Positions 1 to 7,803 of a stretch of DNA of 38,511 nucleotides are shown in pieces. A program made the translations under genes and the position numbers. Source of the stretch: Oscillospiraceae bacterium (GTDB lineage Bacteria > Bacillota > Clostridia > Oscillospirales > Oscillospiraceae); assembly GCA_024404315.1 (NCBI GenBank), contig JAKSQD010000014.1, positions 1 through 38,511 of the forward strand, in the 5' to 3' direction. Under the pieces are notes generated by a model that did not search any database, was not told where the DNA came from, and saw nothing but the letters and a program-made list of their open reading frames with translations. Position 1 is the stretch's first letter. Every line of letters starts with the position of its first letter.

Positions 1-18
1 GAATCCCCTAAGAAACAA

Positions 19-47
19 TTGACGGAAGAAAACCTGCGTGTTATAAT
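19..47 (+). promoter_or_regulatory. sigma-A promoter of the ssb operon
   Basis: A TTGACG -35 box (19-24) and a TATAAT -10 box (42-47) are separated by exactly 17 bases, and a TG one base before the -10 makes it an extended -10. Transcription would start near 54, about 165 bases upstream of ssb. The same TTGACGGAA start, 17-base spacer and TGN-TATAAT recur at 20784-20812. Confidence 0.85.
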
Positions 48-101
48 AAAAATACGCAGTATCATGATTTTCGACAAAGAAATCACAGTTTCCGGTATAT
101 A

Positions 102-139
102 GTGTCAGTTGTTGCAATTTGCATCGACTGGCACTTTTT
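102..139 (+). terminator. leader hairpin with T-run (candidate attenuator) ahead of ssb
   Basis: Bases 102-116 pair with 120-134 (GTGTCAGT with ACTGGCAC at the base, one internal mismatch, a 3-base loop), followed at once by TTTTTG. It begins about 48 bases after the predicted transcription start and lies upstream of the ribosome site, so it would stop ssb-operon transcription unless overridden. A closely similar hairpin sits at the same distance from the 20784 promoter. Control by antitermination is inferred. Confidence 0.7.
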
Positions 140-220
140 GTTTTCTTCCGTTTTCATCCCGTTACGGGTTGAGATATATATCATTTTAACGCAGCTAAGA
201 ACTGCAGAAAGGGGATCACT

Positions 221-871
221 ATGATCAAAGTCATCATCACCAACGCCATTGTTTCCAACGGTTACAATGGAGCACCTGCCCTCAAGTACAGCGAGAAGGG
301 CGATTCCGTCCGCTTCCGCATCGGTCAGCGTGTGTACGACACCCGTGCCGAGAACAACACCCGCTGGATGAACCTCACCGTCAAAGCCTTCTCCGGTCTG
401 ACCACCCGCATCCAGAAGATGCAGATGGCAGAGGGTGCCCACATCAACCTGACCGGCAGACTGGACGAGGAGACCTGGCAGGACAAGGAGACCGGTCAGA
501 CCCGCAGCCAGAATATCGTCATTCTGGACGACATCGAGTATTGCGGCGGCGGCAGCAAGCAGGAGAACAACTCCGCTGCACCCGCTCCCAACAACGGTCA
601 GTCCCAGTCCCGCCGTGGCACCCGTCAGCAGCAGGCTCCCGCTCCCGCTCAGGGCCAGCAGGGGTATCCGCAGCAGCCGCAGCCTCAGCAGAACTATCCG
701 CAGGGCGGTAATCCCAACGGTTACGCACCTCAGCAGCCCCAGAACAACGGTGGTTATGGTGCTCCTAACGGATACGCTCCCGCTCAGGCTCAGCAGTACG
801 CCGCTCCCGCAAACCCGAACAGCGGCTTTACCGGCTATGAGTCCTACGGCACCGGCGGCAGCTTCTACTGA
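221..871 (+). CDS. ssb: single-stranded DNA-binding protein (SSB)
   Basis: A 216-residue protein that should bind and protect single-stranded DNA during replication, recombination or transfer of the element. Residues 1-110 read as an OB-fold SSB domain: an early TNA segment, a WMNLTVKAF strand, and an INLTGRLDEETWQDKETGQ segment followed by the NIVILDDIEY strand. The rest is a low-complexity linker rich in Gln, Pro, Gly, Ala and Asn, as in many bacterial SSBs. The C-terminus is GTGGSFY rather than the acidic DDDIPF-type tip that recruits partner proteins in most SSBs. The ATG at 221 has an AAGGGG ribosome site a few bases upstream. It is first gene of the operon with its own promoter and leader hairpin. 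Family call is strong; partner binding through the unusual tip is unknown. Confidence 0.9.
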   Translation: MIKVIITNAIVSNGYNGAPALKYSEKGDSVRFRIGQRVYDTRAENNTRWMNLTVKAFSGLTTRIQKMQMAEGAHINLTGRLDEETWQDKETGQTRSQNIVILDDIEYCGGGSKQENNSAAPAPNNGQSQSRRGTRQQQAPAPAQGQQGYPQQPQPQQNYPQGGNPNGYAPQQPQNNGGYGAPNGYAPAQAQQYAAPANPNSGFTGYESYGTGGSFY

Positions 872-922
872 TACCTGAACCACGCCTTACATAGAGCCTA
901 TCCACAAATGAATCCGATGCTG

Positions 923-966
923 AAAACGCACATGAGTTCCCATTTCGGTGACCCGTGTGCGTTTTT
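923..966 (+). terminator. hairpin with T-run after ssb
   Basis: AAAACGCACA (923-932) pairs with TGTGCGTTTT (956-965), and the 3' arm runs into a T6 tract. The 23-base loop may fold further. It lies between ssb and the next gene, so it could lower expression of the downstream genes relative to ssb rather than end the operon. Confidence 0.6.
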
Positions 967-998
967 TGCGTCCAGAAAGAGAAAGGATCGACAACATC

Positions 999-1754
999 AT
1001 GACCAATTCCAACACGACAGAGCTGAAAAGCCACAAGACCTACCACCTGATGCTCATCTCGCTGGGAATCGCACTGCTCCTGTTTTTCCTCCGGCTGCTG
1101 CCCCTCTGCATCTGTGCCATGCTGGTGGCAAAGGCCGCAGGCTGCCGTCTGCTGTATCTGCGTTTTGCGGAGCCGAAGGGAGAAAACATCCTGCCTGCTC
1201 CCATCAAGGACGAACAGGAACCCACACCGGCAGAGCTGGAGCTGGAAGCCTTCGGTCTCATCCAGCAGCGGGTGACGGAGCTTGTGACTGCCCAGTACCC
1301 CGAAGCACGCTGGCTCTGGGAGCATCCCAACGCAAGAGCGGCTGTCTTCAACGGTGAGGACACCTTTATCATTCTCAACCGTGCCGGTGGCTTCCGCCGT
1401 GCTCAGGTCATCATCCACAATCTCATCGTGCAGGAGGTCAGATTCTGTACCGCCGATACGGATACCGAGGAGGATGGCACTCCCGATGAAGATACCGAGG
1501 ACGAGGAGGAGCTTCCGCCTGCACCGCCCCAGAATTTCGAGCTGATGGCATTTGAGTGGGTGGAGAATAACACGACGCTGCTCAATAGCCTCTGTAATGA
1601 AGCCATTGCCCAGAAAAAGGACACTGCGATGCTGACCGCTGACCAGCTCCCCGTCAAGGAATGCTGGGCGGACATCTGCAATGAGCTGAAACGCACGGAA
1701 AACATCGACTCCGTTTTGCTGGAGGACGGCATCCTGCTCCGTCTGAAGAATTAA
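999..1754 (+). CDS. unknown protein with N-terminal membrane segment
   Basis: A protein of 251 residues that I do not recognise. I start it at the ATG at 999, which has GAAAGGAT about 10 bases upstream; an upstream in-frame ATG at 948 lies inside the preceding hairpin and has no ribosome site. After a polar start, residues about 15-45 are strongly hydrophobic (one long or two short membrane segments). The rest is soluble and acidic, with a run rich in Asp, Glu, Thr and Pro around residues 165-190 (DTEEDGTPDEDTEDEEE) that looks like a flexible linker between two small domains. It sits between ssb and the AAA+ gene, 23 bases before the latter, so it may anchor or adapt the ATPase at the membrane. 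That role is only inferred from position. Confidence 0.65.
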   Translation: MTNSNTTELKSHKTYHLMLISLGIALLLFFLRLLPLCICAMLVAKAAGCRLLYLRFAEPKGENILPAPIKDEQEPTPAELELEAFGLIQQRVTELVTAQYPEARWLWEHPNARAAVFNGEDTFIILNRAGGFRRAQVIIHNLIVQEVRFCTADTDTEEDGTPDEDTEDEEELPPAPPQNFELMAFEWVENNTTLLNSLCNEAIAQKKDTAMLTADQLPVKECWADICNELKRTENIDSVLLEDGILLRLKN

Positions 1755-1777
1755 GAGATAGAAAGAAGGAACATAAA

Positions 1778-3658
1778 ATGACCCCTGCTGCTGCAACCAA
1801 TCTGTTTGCATATTCCCGCCATCTCCCTGTTCCCTTTGATAAGCTGACCGATAAGAAGGTCAAGGTGGCATCCAAATACTCTCCCGGCTCTACCGAGGCG
1901 ACCCTGAGCTGTTCCATGCTGAAGGCGATCCACGCTCTCTGTGACACGATGCGTGGTACTTCCGAGGGTGCGCTGGGTCAGACTGACCACCTCAGCATTG
2001 CGGAGTATAAAAGCTCCATGAACGCTGATGCCTATCATCTGGTGGTCTACAACAGGGATACGGGCAACCTGATGGCATCCGTCTACGACAAGAACACGGA
2101 GACCAACGAGGTTTACACCTTGAACAGCAAGAATCGGGACGGTGCTGCCGTTCTGTTTGCTGTTCTGCCCAAGCTCCTGAAAGACCCTGAGTTTAGTGAG
2201 CATTTTGACAACTACCGCTTGATGCGAGAGAAGGGTTATCCCGTTCTGGATGATGCCAAGAAGGAAGCCGCCTATCTCTGCGACAACGCCTATCGCCGTG
2301 TGACGGATGACAAGTGCCCCGCTCATGTGAAGCTGACGCTGGATAAGGGAGGCAATCTGACCCGCATCTCCAGCACTCAGATGGATTCCGGTGCCTACAC
2401 TCCCACCAACGTGATCTCAGGTCAGTTCACCATTTTCACGAACTCCGCTCCTGTTATCATCAAGGGTGCCGGTGTGGTGGTGGAGCACAAGGATTTCGTC
2501 GGAAAGTACACCCTGAACACCGCCAGAACCCTGAATCCTCTGGAACGGATGCTGGTGCCCACGCTGCCTGACTGGTACATCATCCCCAAGGAAGCGGAGG
2601 ACATCTGCAAGCACGCCTGCCAGACCACCGGCAAGTCCATGCCCATGCGAAACTTCCTGCTGCGAGGCCCTGCCGGAACCGGTAAGACCATGGGAGCACA
2701 GGCAATCGCTGCGGGTCTGGGACTGCCCTACGTCAAGTACACATGCTCTGCCGGAACGGAGATTTATGACTTCATCGGTCAGATTTTCCCCGAAACGGAC
2801 AGCATGACCACCGGCGACGAACAGCTGGACAAGGAGCTGGAGACCCTCAATGCGATGGGCGGCATCACCTACGAAAATGTATCCAAGGTAATGAACCTCC
2901 CCGAACTGGACGATATGGACTACGACCCCGAAGGCGTTTATCAGTCCTTGACCGGACAGGAAAAGGAAGGTGCCAGCTCTCAGGACTGCATGGCTGTGGT
3001 GCTGAACAGAGTGACCGAAAAGGTGACCCAGCTGAGCAAGCGGGCCGAGCCTGTGGAGGAGAAAAACGGTCAGAACTACACCTATGTGGAGACTGACTTC
3101 ATCAAAGCCCTGAAAAACGGCTATGTGGTGGAGATTCAGGAGCCGACCACCATCATGCAGCCCGGTGTTCTGGTTGGTCTGAACTCTCTGCTGGAGCAGA
3201 CCGGCTCTATCACTCTCCCCACCGGCGAGATCATCCAGCGGCACCCCGATGCAGTGGTCGTCATCACTACCAACGTGACCTACGAGGGCTGCCGTGGCTT
3301 GAACCAGTCTGTTATCGACCGCATGAGCCTTGTTCGAGATGTGGAGCTGCCGTCCATGGAGGTCATGGTGCAGAGAGCCATGTCCGTCACCGGCTGTGAG
3401 GATGAAAACATGGTCAGTCAGATGGTGCAGGTCACAAACGACATGGCTGAGTATATGCACAAGAACCAGATCACCGACGGTATCTGCGGCATGAGAAGCC
3501 TCATCGACTGGATCATCAGCACCGAGATTACCGGCGACCCCTACACCTCCGCCCTCTATACCATCATCAGCAAGGCTACCGCTGACCCGATGGACAGAGA
3601 AGCCATCATTTCCACCGTTCTGGAGCCGTTCTTCGCTCCCAAGCGGAAAGCCTCTTAA
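1778..3658 (+). CDS. MoxR/CobS-like AAA+ ATPase
   Basis: A 626-residue protein with a C-terminal AAA+ ATPase of the MoxR/CobS/dynein-related type. Walker A is GPAGTGKT at residues 297-304. The Walker B region reads YVVEIQEPTTI, so the usual acidic pair is spaced as E-x-x-E. Sensor 1 is VVITTN and an arginine-finger region reads NQSVIDRMS. The first 260 residues are an unrecognised N-terminal domain. The start at 1778 has AGAAGGA at a good distance. It is followed 32 bases later by a HEXXH + VWA protein, the same pairing as CobS with CobT and MoxR with VWA partners, where the ATPase remodels a target presented by the VWA protein. Cobalt chelation is unlikely since no cobalamin genes are nearby. 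Substrate unknown. Confidence 0.8.
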   Translation: MTPAAATNLFAYSRHLPVPFDKLTDKKVKVASKYSPGSTEATLSCSMLKAIHALCDTMRGTSEGALGQTDHLSIAEYKSSMNADAYHLVVYNRDTGNLMASVYDKNTETNEVYTLNSKNRDGAAVLFAVLPKLLKDPEFSEHFDNYRLMREKGYPVLDDAKKEAAYLCDNAYRRVTDDKCPAHVKLTLDKGGNLTRISSTQMDSGAYTPTNVISGQFTIFTNSAPVIIKGAGVVVEHKDFVGKYTLNTARTLNPLERMLVPTLPDWYIIPKEAEDICKHACQTTGKSMPMRNFLLRGPAGTGKTMGAQAIAAGLGLPYVKYTCSAGTEIYDFIGQIFPETDSMTTGDEQLDKELETLNAMGGITYENVSKVMNLPELDDMDYDPEGVYQSLTGQEKEGASSQDCMAVVLNRVTEKVTQLSKRAEPVEEKNGQNYTYVETDFIKALKNGYVVEIQEPTTIMQPGVLVGLNSLLEQTGSITLPTGEIIQRHPDAVVVITTNVTYEGCRGLNQSVIDRMSLVRDVELPSMEVMVQRAMSVTGCEDENMVSQMVQVTNDMAEYMHKNQITDGICGMRSLIDWIISTEITGDPYTSALYTIISKATADPMDREAIISTVLEPFFAPKRKAS

Positions 3659-3690
3659 CCATTCCAACCCGAAGGGAGGGATCATAACCT

Positions 3691-5964
3691 ATGCCAAAGG
3701 TAAATCACAAAAAAGTCCGCCGCCTTGTGACGGGCAAAAGCTCCAAAATCACCGACCGCCAGTTCTTCACCTCCCGCATCCTTGCCGGACACTATGAGGA
3801 CATGGCAGCCGCACAGACGAGGCGGTATCACTACACCCGCCGAATCAAGGTAAGGATCGTCTGGAAGCCCAGAGAACCCGACCTTGCCCATACCGACAAC
3901 TCTGTTATCTTCATCAACGCAGGACATCCTTCCATCACGAAAAAGCACCGCTCCAGACAGGAACGGTACGATGTGGTGACCGGATTGTTTGCTCATGAGT
4001 TGGGTCATGTGCTGTATACCGACTTTTTAGCGGCTCAGACCCACAGGAATTTCCTCCGCAGCTACCGCTGGTATCCTGAGCCGCCGGTACTGACCGAACC
4101 TGACGATAGTAAGCGAGAAGGTCAGCTCTGGGCCTATGCAAAGGCAGACCCGAACCATATCGAGATGCTGAATTACATTTCACATCTCATCGCCAATATG
4201 GTGGAGGATGGGTATATTGAGGGCCGTATCCTCGCTCAGTTCCCCGGTACGCTGGGGTACTGCCTTGACCAGATGCGGAAAACGCTCTGCGAGGACTCCT
4301 ACACCATGGACGAGATGGTGGCGATGGAGAACGATGAGGAAGCGGATTGGACCATCTGCGACACGATTTTCCAGAACATCCTCAGCTATTCCACCTCCGG
4401 TATCATCAAATACGGCTCTGTTCCCAAAAACGATGAACGGATTCAGGCTGTTTTCGCTCTCATCCCCACCATTGACTCAGCCCTGATGTCCCGTTCTGCC
4501 AAAGACCGCTGGCGAGCCGTGAATCTCATTATGGTTCGCTTGTGGGACTATGTGGTGGACTACATGGACGTTTGCAAGCGTCGTCTGGCTGAAAAACAGG
4601 CTGCCGGTGTGATGATGACGGCCTCGGAGATGCTGGACGAGATGCTCAAGGGTCTTGTAGGCGGCTCTGCCATAGGCTCCGGCACCACCGGTTCCGTTGC
4701 AGAAGTCGGCGGAGGCTCGGTGCCGCTGCCCAATGCCGCTGTTCGTGCTGCTATCAAAGAGGCACTGGAGGCGATGGCGGAAGAATCCGAAGAATCCAAG
4801 GACGAAGAGGAAGGCTCAGGCGGTTCCCCCTCTGCGACGGAGGAGGAAAACACCCCCTCCACTGAGTCAGAGAACGCAGAAGAGCTGTCTTCCACCGAGG
4901 ATGAAACCTCAAAGCAGAAGACCACCTCGAAGGAGGGCGGACGCTTCCAGCAGGAGCAGACCGAAAGTGTTTCTGCTCCCGTTGGCGGCGAGACCACCTA
5001 TGATGAGAACTATCAGCGTGAGCATGACGCAAACGCCGCCGCTGACATTGAGCGGCTGCTGGACAGCATGGCGGAGCGTGCAGCCGTCAGGGAGCTGGAA
5101 TCCGAGAGGTTGAAGGAGCTGCAGGAAGCGGCTCAGAACATCTCTTACGGTGACATCCACGAGGGAGTCAGCATCAAAATCCATCGTATCCCGGAGGTTG
5201 ACCCTGAGCTGGTGGAGCAGTATGACACCATCGCACCGCCGCTGATTGCCATTTCCAAACGGCTCCAGAAGAGTATGCTTCAGCAGCTCCAAGACCAATG
5301 GCGAGGCGGCAAGCAGACCGGACTGATGTTTGGACGCAGGCTGGATGCTCATTCGCTCCATCGTAATGACGGCAAGCACTTCTATAAGAACAGCCTGCCC
5401 AACGAGATTCCGAGGATCGCCGTGACCTATGTTGCGGATGAATCCGGCTCCATGTCCTACGGCGACCGCTCCACCTATGCCAGAGCCGCAGCCATTGTGT
5501 TGTATGACTTCTGTGATGCACTGCGAATCCCCATCAGCGTCTACGGTCACTCTACGGGAGGAAATTCCGTGTGTCTGTATTCCTATGCCGAATTTGAGAG
5601 CTATGACGCAGATGACCGTTACCGCCTGATGGATATTTCCGCCAGAAACAGCAACCGAGACGGTGCAGCCCTTCGCTTTGCGGCGGAGCAGTTGAGCAAG
5701 CGACCGGAGGAAATCAAGCTCCTGATTTTGGTTTCGGATGGTCAGCCCGCTGATTCGGGGTACTATGGCAGTGCTGCGGAGGAGGACCTGCGTGGCATCC
5801 AGCAGGAGTACAAACGCAAGGGTATCATCTTCGCCGCTGCCGCCATCGGTGAGGACAAGCAAGTGATCGAACGCATTTATGGCGATGCTTTTATGGACAT
5901 CACCGACCTGAACCAGCTGCCCCAGAAGCTGACGAGGCTTGTGGGACGATATATGAAGGTATAA
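3691..5964 (+). CDS. CobT-like protein: HEXXH metallopeptidase-like domain plus VWA domain
   Basis: A 757-residue protein. A zinc-site motif HELGH occurs at residues 102-106, and a downstream NMVEDGYIE helix could supply the third ligand. Residues about 355-435 are a strongly acidic, Ser/Glu-rich linker as in CobT. The C-terminal third is a VWA domain with a complete MIDAS site: D583-x-S585-x-S587 (DESGS) and ILVSDGQPAD near residue 680. Start at ATG 3691 with GGGAGGG ahead. It most likely works with the AAA+ ATPase just upstream: VWA binds a metal-dependent partner and the ATPase drives remodelling. Such MoxR/VWA and CobS/CobT-like pairs also occur in phages and plasmids with no known role. 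Whether the HEXXH site is proteolytic is not shown. Confidence 0.8.
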   Translation: MPKVNHKKVRRLVTGKSSKITDRQFFTSRILAGHYEDMAAAQTRRYHYTRRIKVRIVWKPREPDLAHTDNSVIFINAGHPSITKKHRSRQERYDVVTGLFAHELGHVLYTDFLAAQTHRNFLRSYRWYPEPPVLTEPDDSKREGQLWAYAKADPNHIEMLNYISHLIANMVEDGYIEGRILAQFPGTLGYCLDQMRKTLCEDSYTMDEMVAMENDEEADWTICDTIFQNILSYSTSGIIKYGSVPKNDERIQAVFALIPTIDSALMSRSAKDRWRAVNLIMVRLWDYVVDYMDVCKRRLAEKQAAGVMMTASEMLDEMLKGLVGGSAIGSGTTGSVAEVGGGSVPLPNAAVRAAIKEALEAMAEESEESKDEEEGSGGSPSATEEENTPSTESENAEELSSTEDETSKQKTTSKEGGRFQQEQTESVSAPVGGETTYDENYQREHDANAAADIERLLDSMAERAAVRELESERLKELQEAAQNISYGDIHEGVSIKIHRIPEVDPELVEQYDTIAPPLIAISKRLQKSMLQQLQDQWRGGKQTGLMFGRRLDAHSLHRNDGKHFYKNSLPNEIPRIAVTYVADESGSMSYGDRSTYARAAAIVLYDFCDALRIPISVYGHSTGGNSVCLYSYAEFESYDADDRYRLMDISARNSNRDGAALRFAAEQLSKRPEEIKLLILVSDGQPADSGYYGSAAEEDLRGIQQEYKRKGIIFAAAAIGEDKQVIERIYGDAFMDITDLNQLPQKLTRLVGRYMKV

Positions 5965-5968
5965 CGAA

Positions 5969-6002
5969 AAGGGAGGCAGGGCAGAAACGCTCTGTCTCCT
6001 TT
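5969..6002 (+). terminator. strong hairpin after the VWA gene
   Basis: GGAGGCAGGGC and GCTCTGTCTCC form an 11-pair stem (some G-T pairs), extendable by A-T pairs, with loop AGAAAC and a short TTTC tail. It lies right after the VWA stop codon and overlaps the approach to the next ribosome site. It probably partly ends transcription of the ssb-AAA-VWA group. Confidence 0.65.
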
Positions 6003-6024
6003 CACTTGAAAGGATGGATCTGAA

Positions 6025-6426
6025 TTGCATATCAATCATCGAATACTGGTTCCAGCCAGCAGACTGAATGACCAAAAGGTACTGATGGAGACCATTTATA
6101 AACAGGTCTTGCACTGCTCTGCACTGGAAATTCCTCAGCCTGAGCTTGTCATTACTGGGGAAAAAGAGCCTTTGAAGCTTTTATTTGAGTTGAACTTCTG
6201 TATGGAACTCCACCGAGAAGCCCAAAACCGTAGGTTAAAGGAGGTTTTCTATCGTCCTGACGGAGTGCTTGAAAAAACGCTGCTTCTGCCACTTGGCACC
6301 CACAAGGCATATTACCACTTCTTCAGCTTGGAGGATGGATGCAATCAGATCAAGAAAAAACACATCAAGAGAGTGAAGGCGGCACCGGAGAACTGGGCAG
6401 TCATTCTGCTGGAACGCTGCGGATAA
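6025..6426 (+). CDS. small unknown protein
   Basis: A 133-residue basic, soluble protein with no motif that I recognise and no signal peptide or membrane segment. The start is a TTG at 6025 with AAAGGATGG about 9 bases upstream; the first ATG in frame is 19 codons further on with no good ribosome site, so TTG is preferred. It lies between the hairpin that follows the VWA gene and a very acidic protein. It may belong to the small-gene group that leads to the methyltransferase. Confidence 0.55.
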   Translation: MHINHRILVPASRLNDQKVLMETIYKQVLHCSALEIPQPELVITGEKEPLKLLFELNFCMELHREAQNRRLKEVFYRPDGVLEKTLLLPLGTHKAYYHFFSLEDGCNQIKKKHIKRVKAAPENWAVILLERCG

Positions 6427-6468
6427 AGCTTTCTCTTAACGCCAAACAGAAAGAAAAAGGTGAATAAA

Positions 6469-7347
6469 ATGATGTTAAATCAAGCAGGACAAGAGCTTGT
6501 TTGGGAAGGAAAACGCTATATAGTAGGGCAATCCGTTAAGACGGTGGAGGAATCCGACTATCCCTCCATGTTTGGAAGAATCCTTGAGATTCGGACGGAC
6601 GAGGACAGGGAGACGGAAAACGAAACGCCCGATATTTATTGTGAGTTTTACGCTCCCATCTGTCTGGATGAGATTCAGGCATTGGAGGAGCATTTCTCTG
6701 CCCTGTATGGCTGCCCGAAGAAACTGGATGATGTTTCGCTGGATTGTGTCATCATGCAGCCGGATGAGCTGACACCTATAACTTTGGAACACGAAAACCG
6801 AAAGAAGCTGTGGATGCTCAAGGAGGACTGGGCGTGTAACGATGCCAGTGGGTCAAATAGTGATGTATTCACAACCTATGACGATGCGAAACTCGCATTT
6901 CTAAAGCGAATGTATGACGAAATCCAGTCCGGCAGCGTTGCGGATTGGATGGGACATGAAGAGCTGGTCATTGAAGCGGATGCCGACTCCTATGAGGCAT
7001 ATCTGGACGGAGAGTACATGATGAAGCATTATGTTCTTTCCATTCAGGAGATAGAGGTGCCTTTGTCTTTGTCTTTTATCCGTGAGGTTAGCAGAATCTA
7101 CGAGCGTCAGTGCTATCACGAGGATTTTGAGGAGCACTTCTTAGGCTCCGAGATCGCATCTCAGGTGACTGACGAGGAATGTGAAGCAATCTTGAAGGAC
7201 GAAGGCATCCCTGATCTGATCGAGCACTCGCTGGAGTGTGACGAAAACTACTGGTCTGCCTATTGGGGAGCTGTGGAAAACGCAGAAGATGATCTGGTTA
7301 AGGAACGCCTTGCACTGAGAGAAAAGAGAGAGGAGAATCCACAATGA
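6469..7347 (+). CDS. very acidic unknown protein
   Basis: A protein of 292 residues (from ATG 6469) with no family that I recognise. By hand count it has about 70 Asp/Glu against about 25 Lys/Arg, spread along the whole chain, which is unusual for a cytoplasmic protein. The ATG at 6469 sits 8 bases after AAAAAGG; a GTG at 6460 is in frame but overlaps that ribosome site. No signal peptide or membrane segment is seen. It overlaps the next gene by 4 bases, so the two are translationally coupled, and that next gene is also acidic and lies just before a DNA methyltransferase. A DNA-mimic or anti-restriction role is conceivable but is inferred only from charge and neighbours. Confidence 0.65.
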   Translation: MMLNQAGQELVWEGKRYIVGQSVKTVEESDYPSMFGRILEIRTDEDRETENETPDIYCEFYAPICLDEIQALEEHFSALYGCPKKLDDVSLDCVIMQPDELTPITLEHENRKKLWMLKEDWACNDASGSNSDVFTTYDDAKLAFLKRMYDEIQSGSVADWMGHEELVIEADADSYEAYLDGEYMMKHYVLSIQEIEVPLSLSFIREVSRIYERQCYHEDFEEHFLGSEIASQVTDEECEAILKDEGIPDLIEHSLECDENYWSAYWGAVENAEDDLVKERLALREKREENPQ

Positions 7348-7790
7348 GTTACTCTACATGGCATACTTATGGTTACGGTTTTCGTTTCAGCGACCTGAAG
7401 GGCTACACCAGTGAATCCATTGGCCGTCTGCTTCGACTGGCACCTGACTTTGAAAAGAAGATTCAGGAGGATTTTAAGGCAAATGGCATCACCACCCCCA
7501 CCGTAAAGGATTACGAAGAGTATGACTGCGATTACGATATGGGAGTCGGTCATCTGCTTCGGGAGGTCATTATGGAGGCTGAAGGTATCAGCATGACTCT
7601 CTGTGATGACTTCGACTGCAACAGGTATCTGCTGTATGAACCGAGCTATCCTTGGAGTATGCCCACCGGTGAGAGAAATCTGACGTTAGAGGAGCTTCAA
7701 ACGATCCTTCAACATTATGTCAGTGCTTTGGAGCCTGAAAACCTCTCCGAAATTGACTACGACTACCAGTCCGTAGAAAACTGCGGCTAA
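7344..7790 (+). CDS. small acidic unknown protein
   Basis: A 148-residue protein beginning MSYSTWHTYGYGF, with about 28 Asp/Glu against 11 Lys/Arg by hand count. I do not recognise the family. It begins inside the end of the preceding gene (4-base ATGA overlap) and ends 13 bases before the methyltransferase gene, so the three genes form a tight translational unit. There is an aromatic N-terminus and an Asp/Tyr-rich patch near residues 55-65, and no membrane segment. Co-expression with the methyltransferase suggests a function connected with DNA modification or restriction avoidance, which is inference only. Confidence 0.65.
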   Translation: MSYSTWHTYGYGFRFSDLKGYTSESIGRLLRLAPDFEKKIQEDFKANGITTPTVKDYEEYDCDYDMGVGHLLREVIMEAEGISMTLCDDFDCNRYLLYEPSYPWSMPTGERNLTLEELQTILQHYVSALEPENLSEIDYDYQSVENCG

Positions 7791-7803
7791 AGGAGGACAT
7801 ATC

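Noticed and set aside
828-1811. Long open frame on the - strand opposite the ssb/membrane-protein region
   Set aside because: It is the shadow of GC-rich + strand genes; it has no ribosome site, and odd composition (His/Gln/Cys-rich).
2417-3685. 422-codon - strand frame opposite the AAA+ gene
   Set aside because: His/Gly/Val-rich shadow without motifs; the + strand frame has Walker A and a good ribosome site.
1778-5964. Cobaltochelatase (CobS/CobT) function in cobalamin synthesis
   Set aside because: Architecture is similar but no cobalamin gene is nearby and the context is plasmid maintenance; kept as CobS/CobT-like only.
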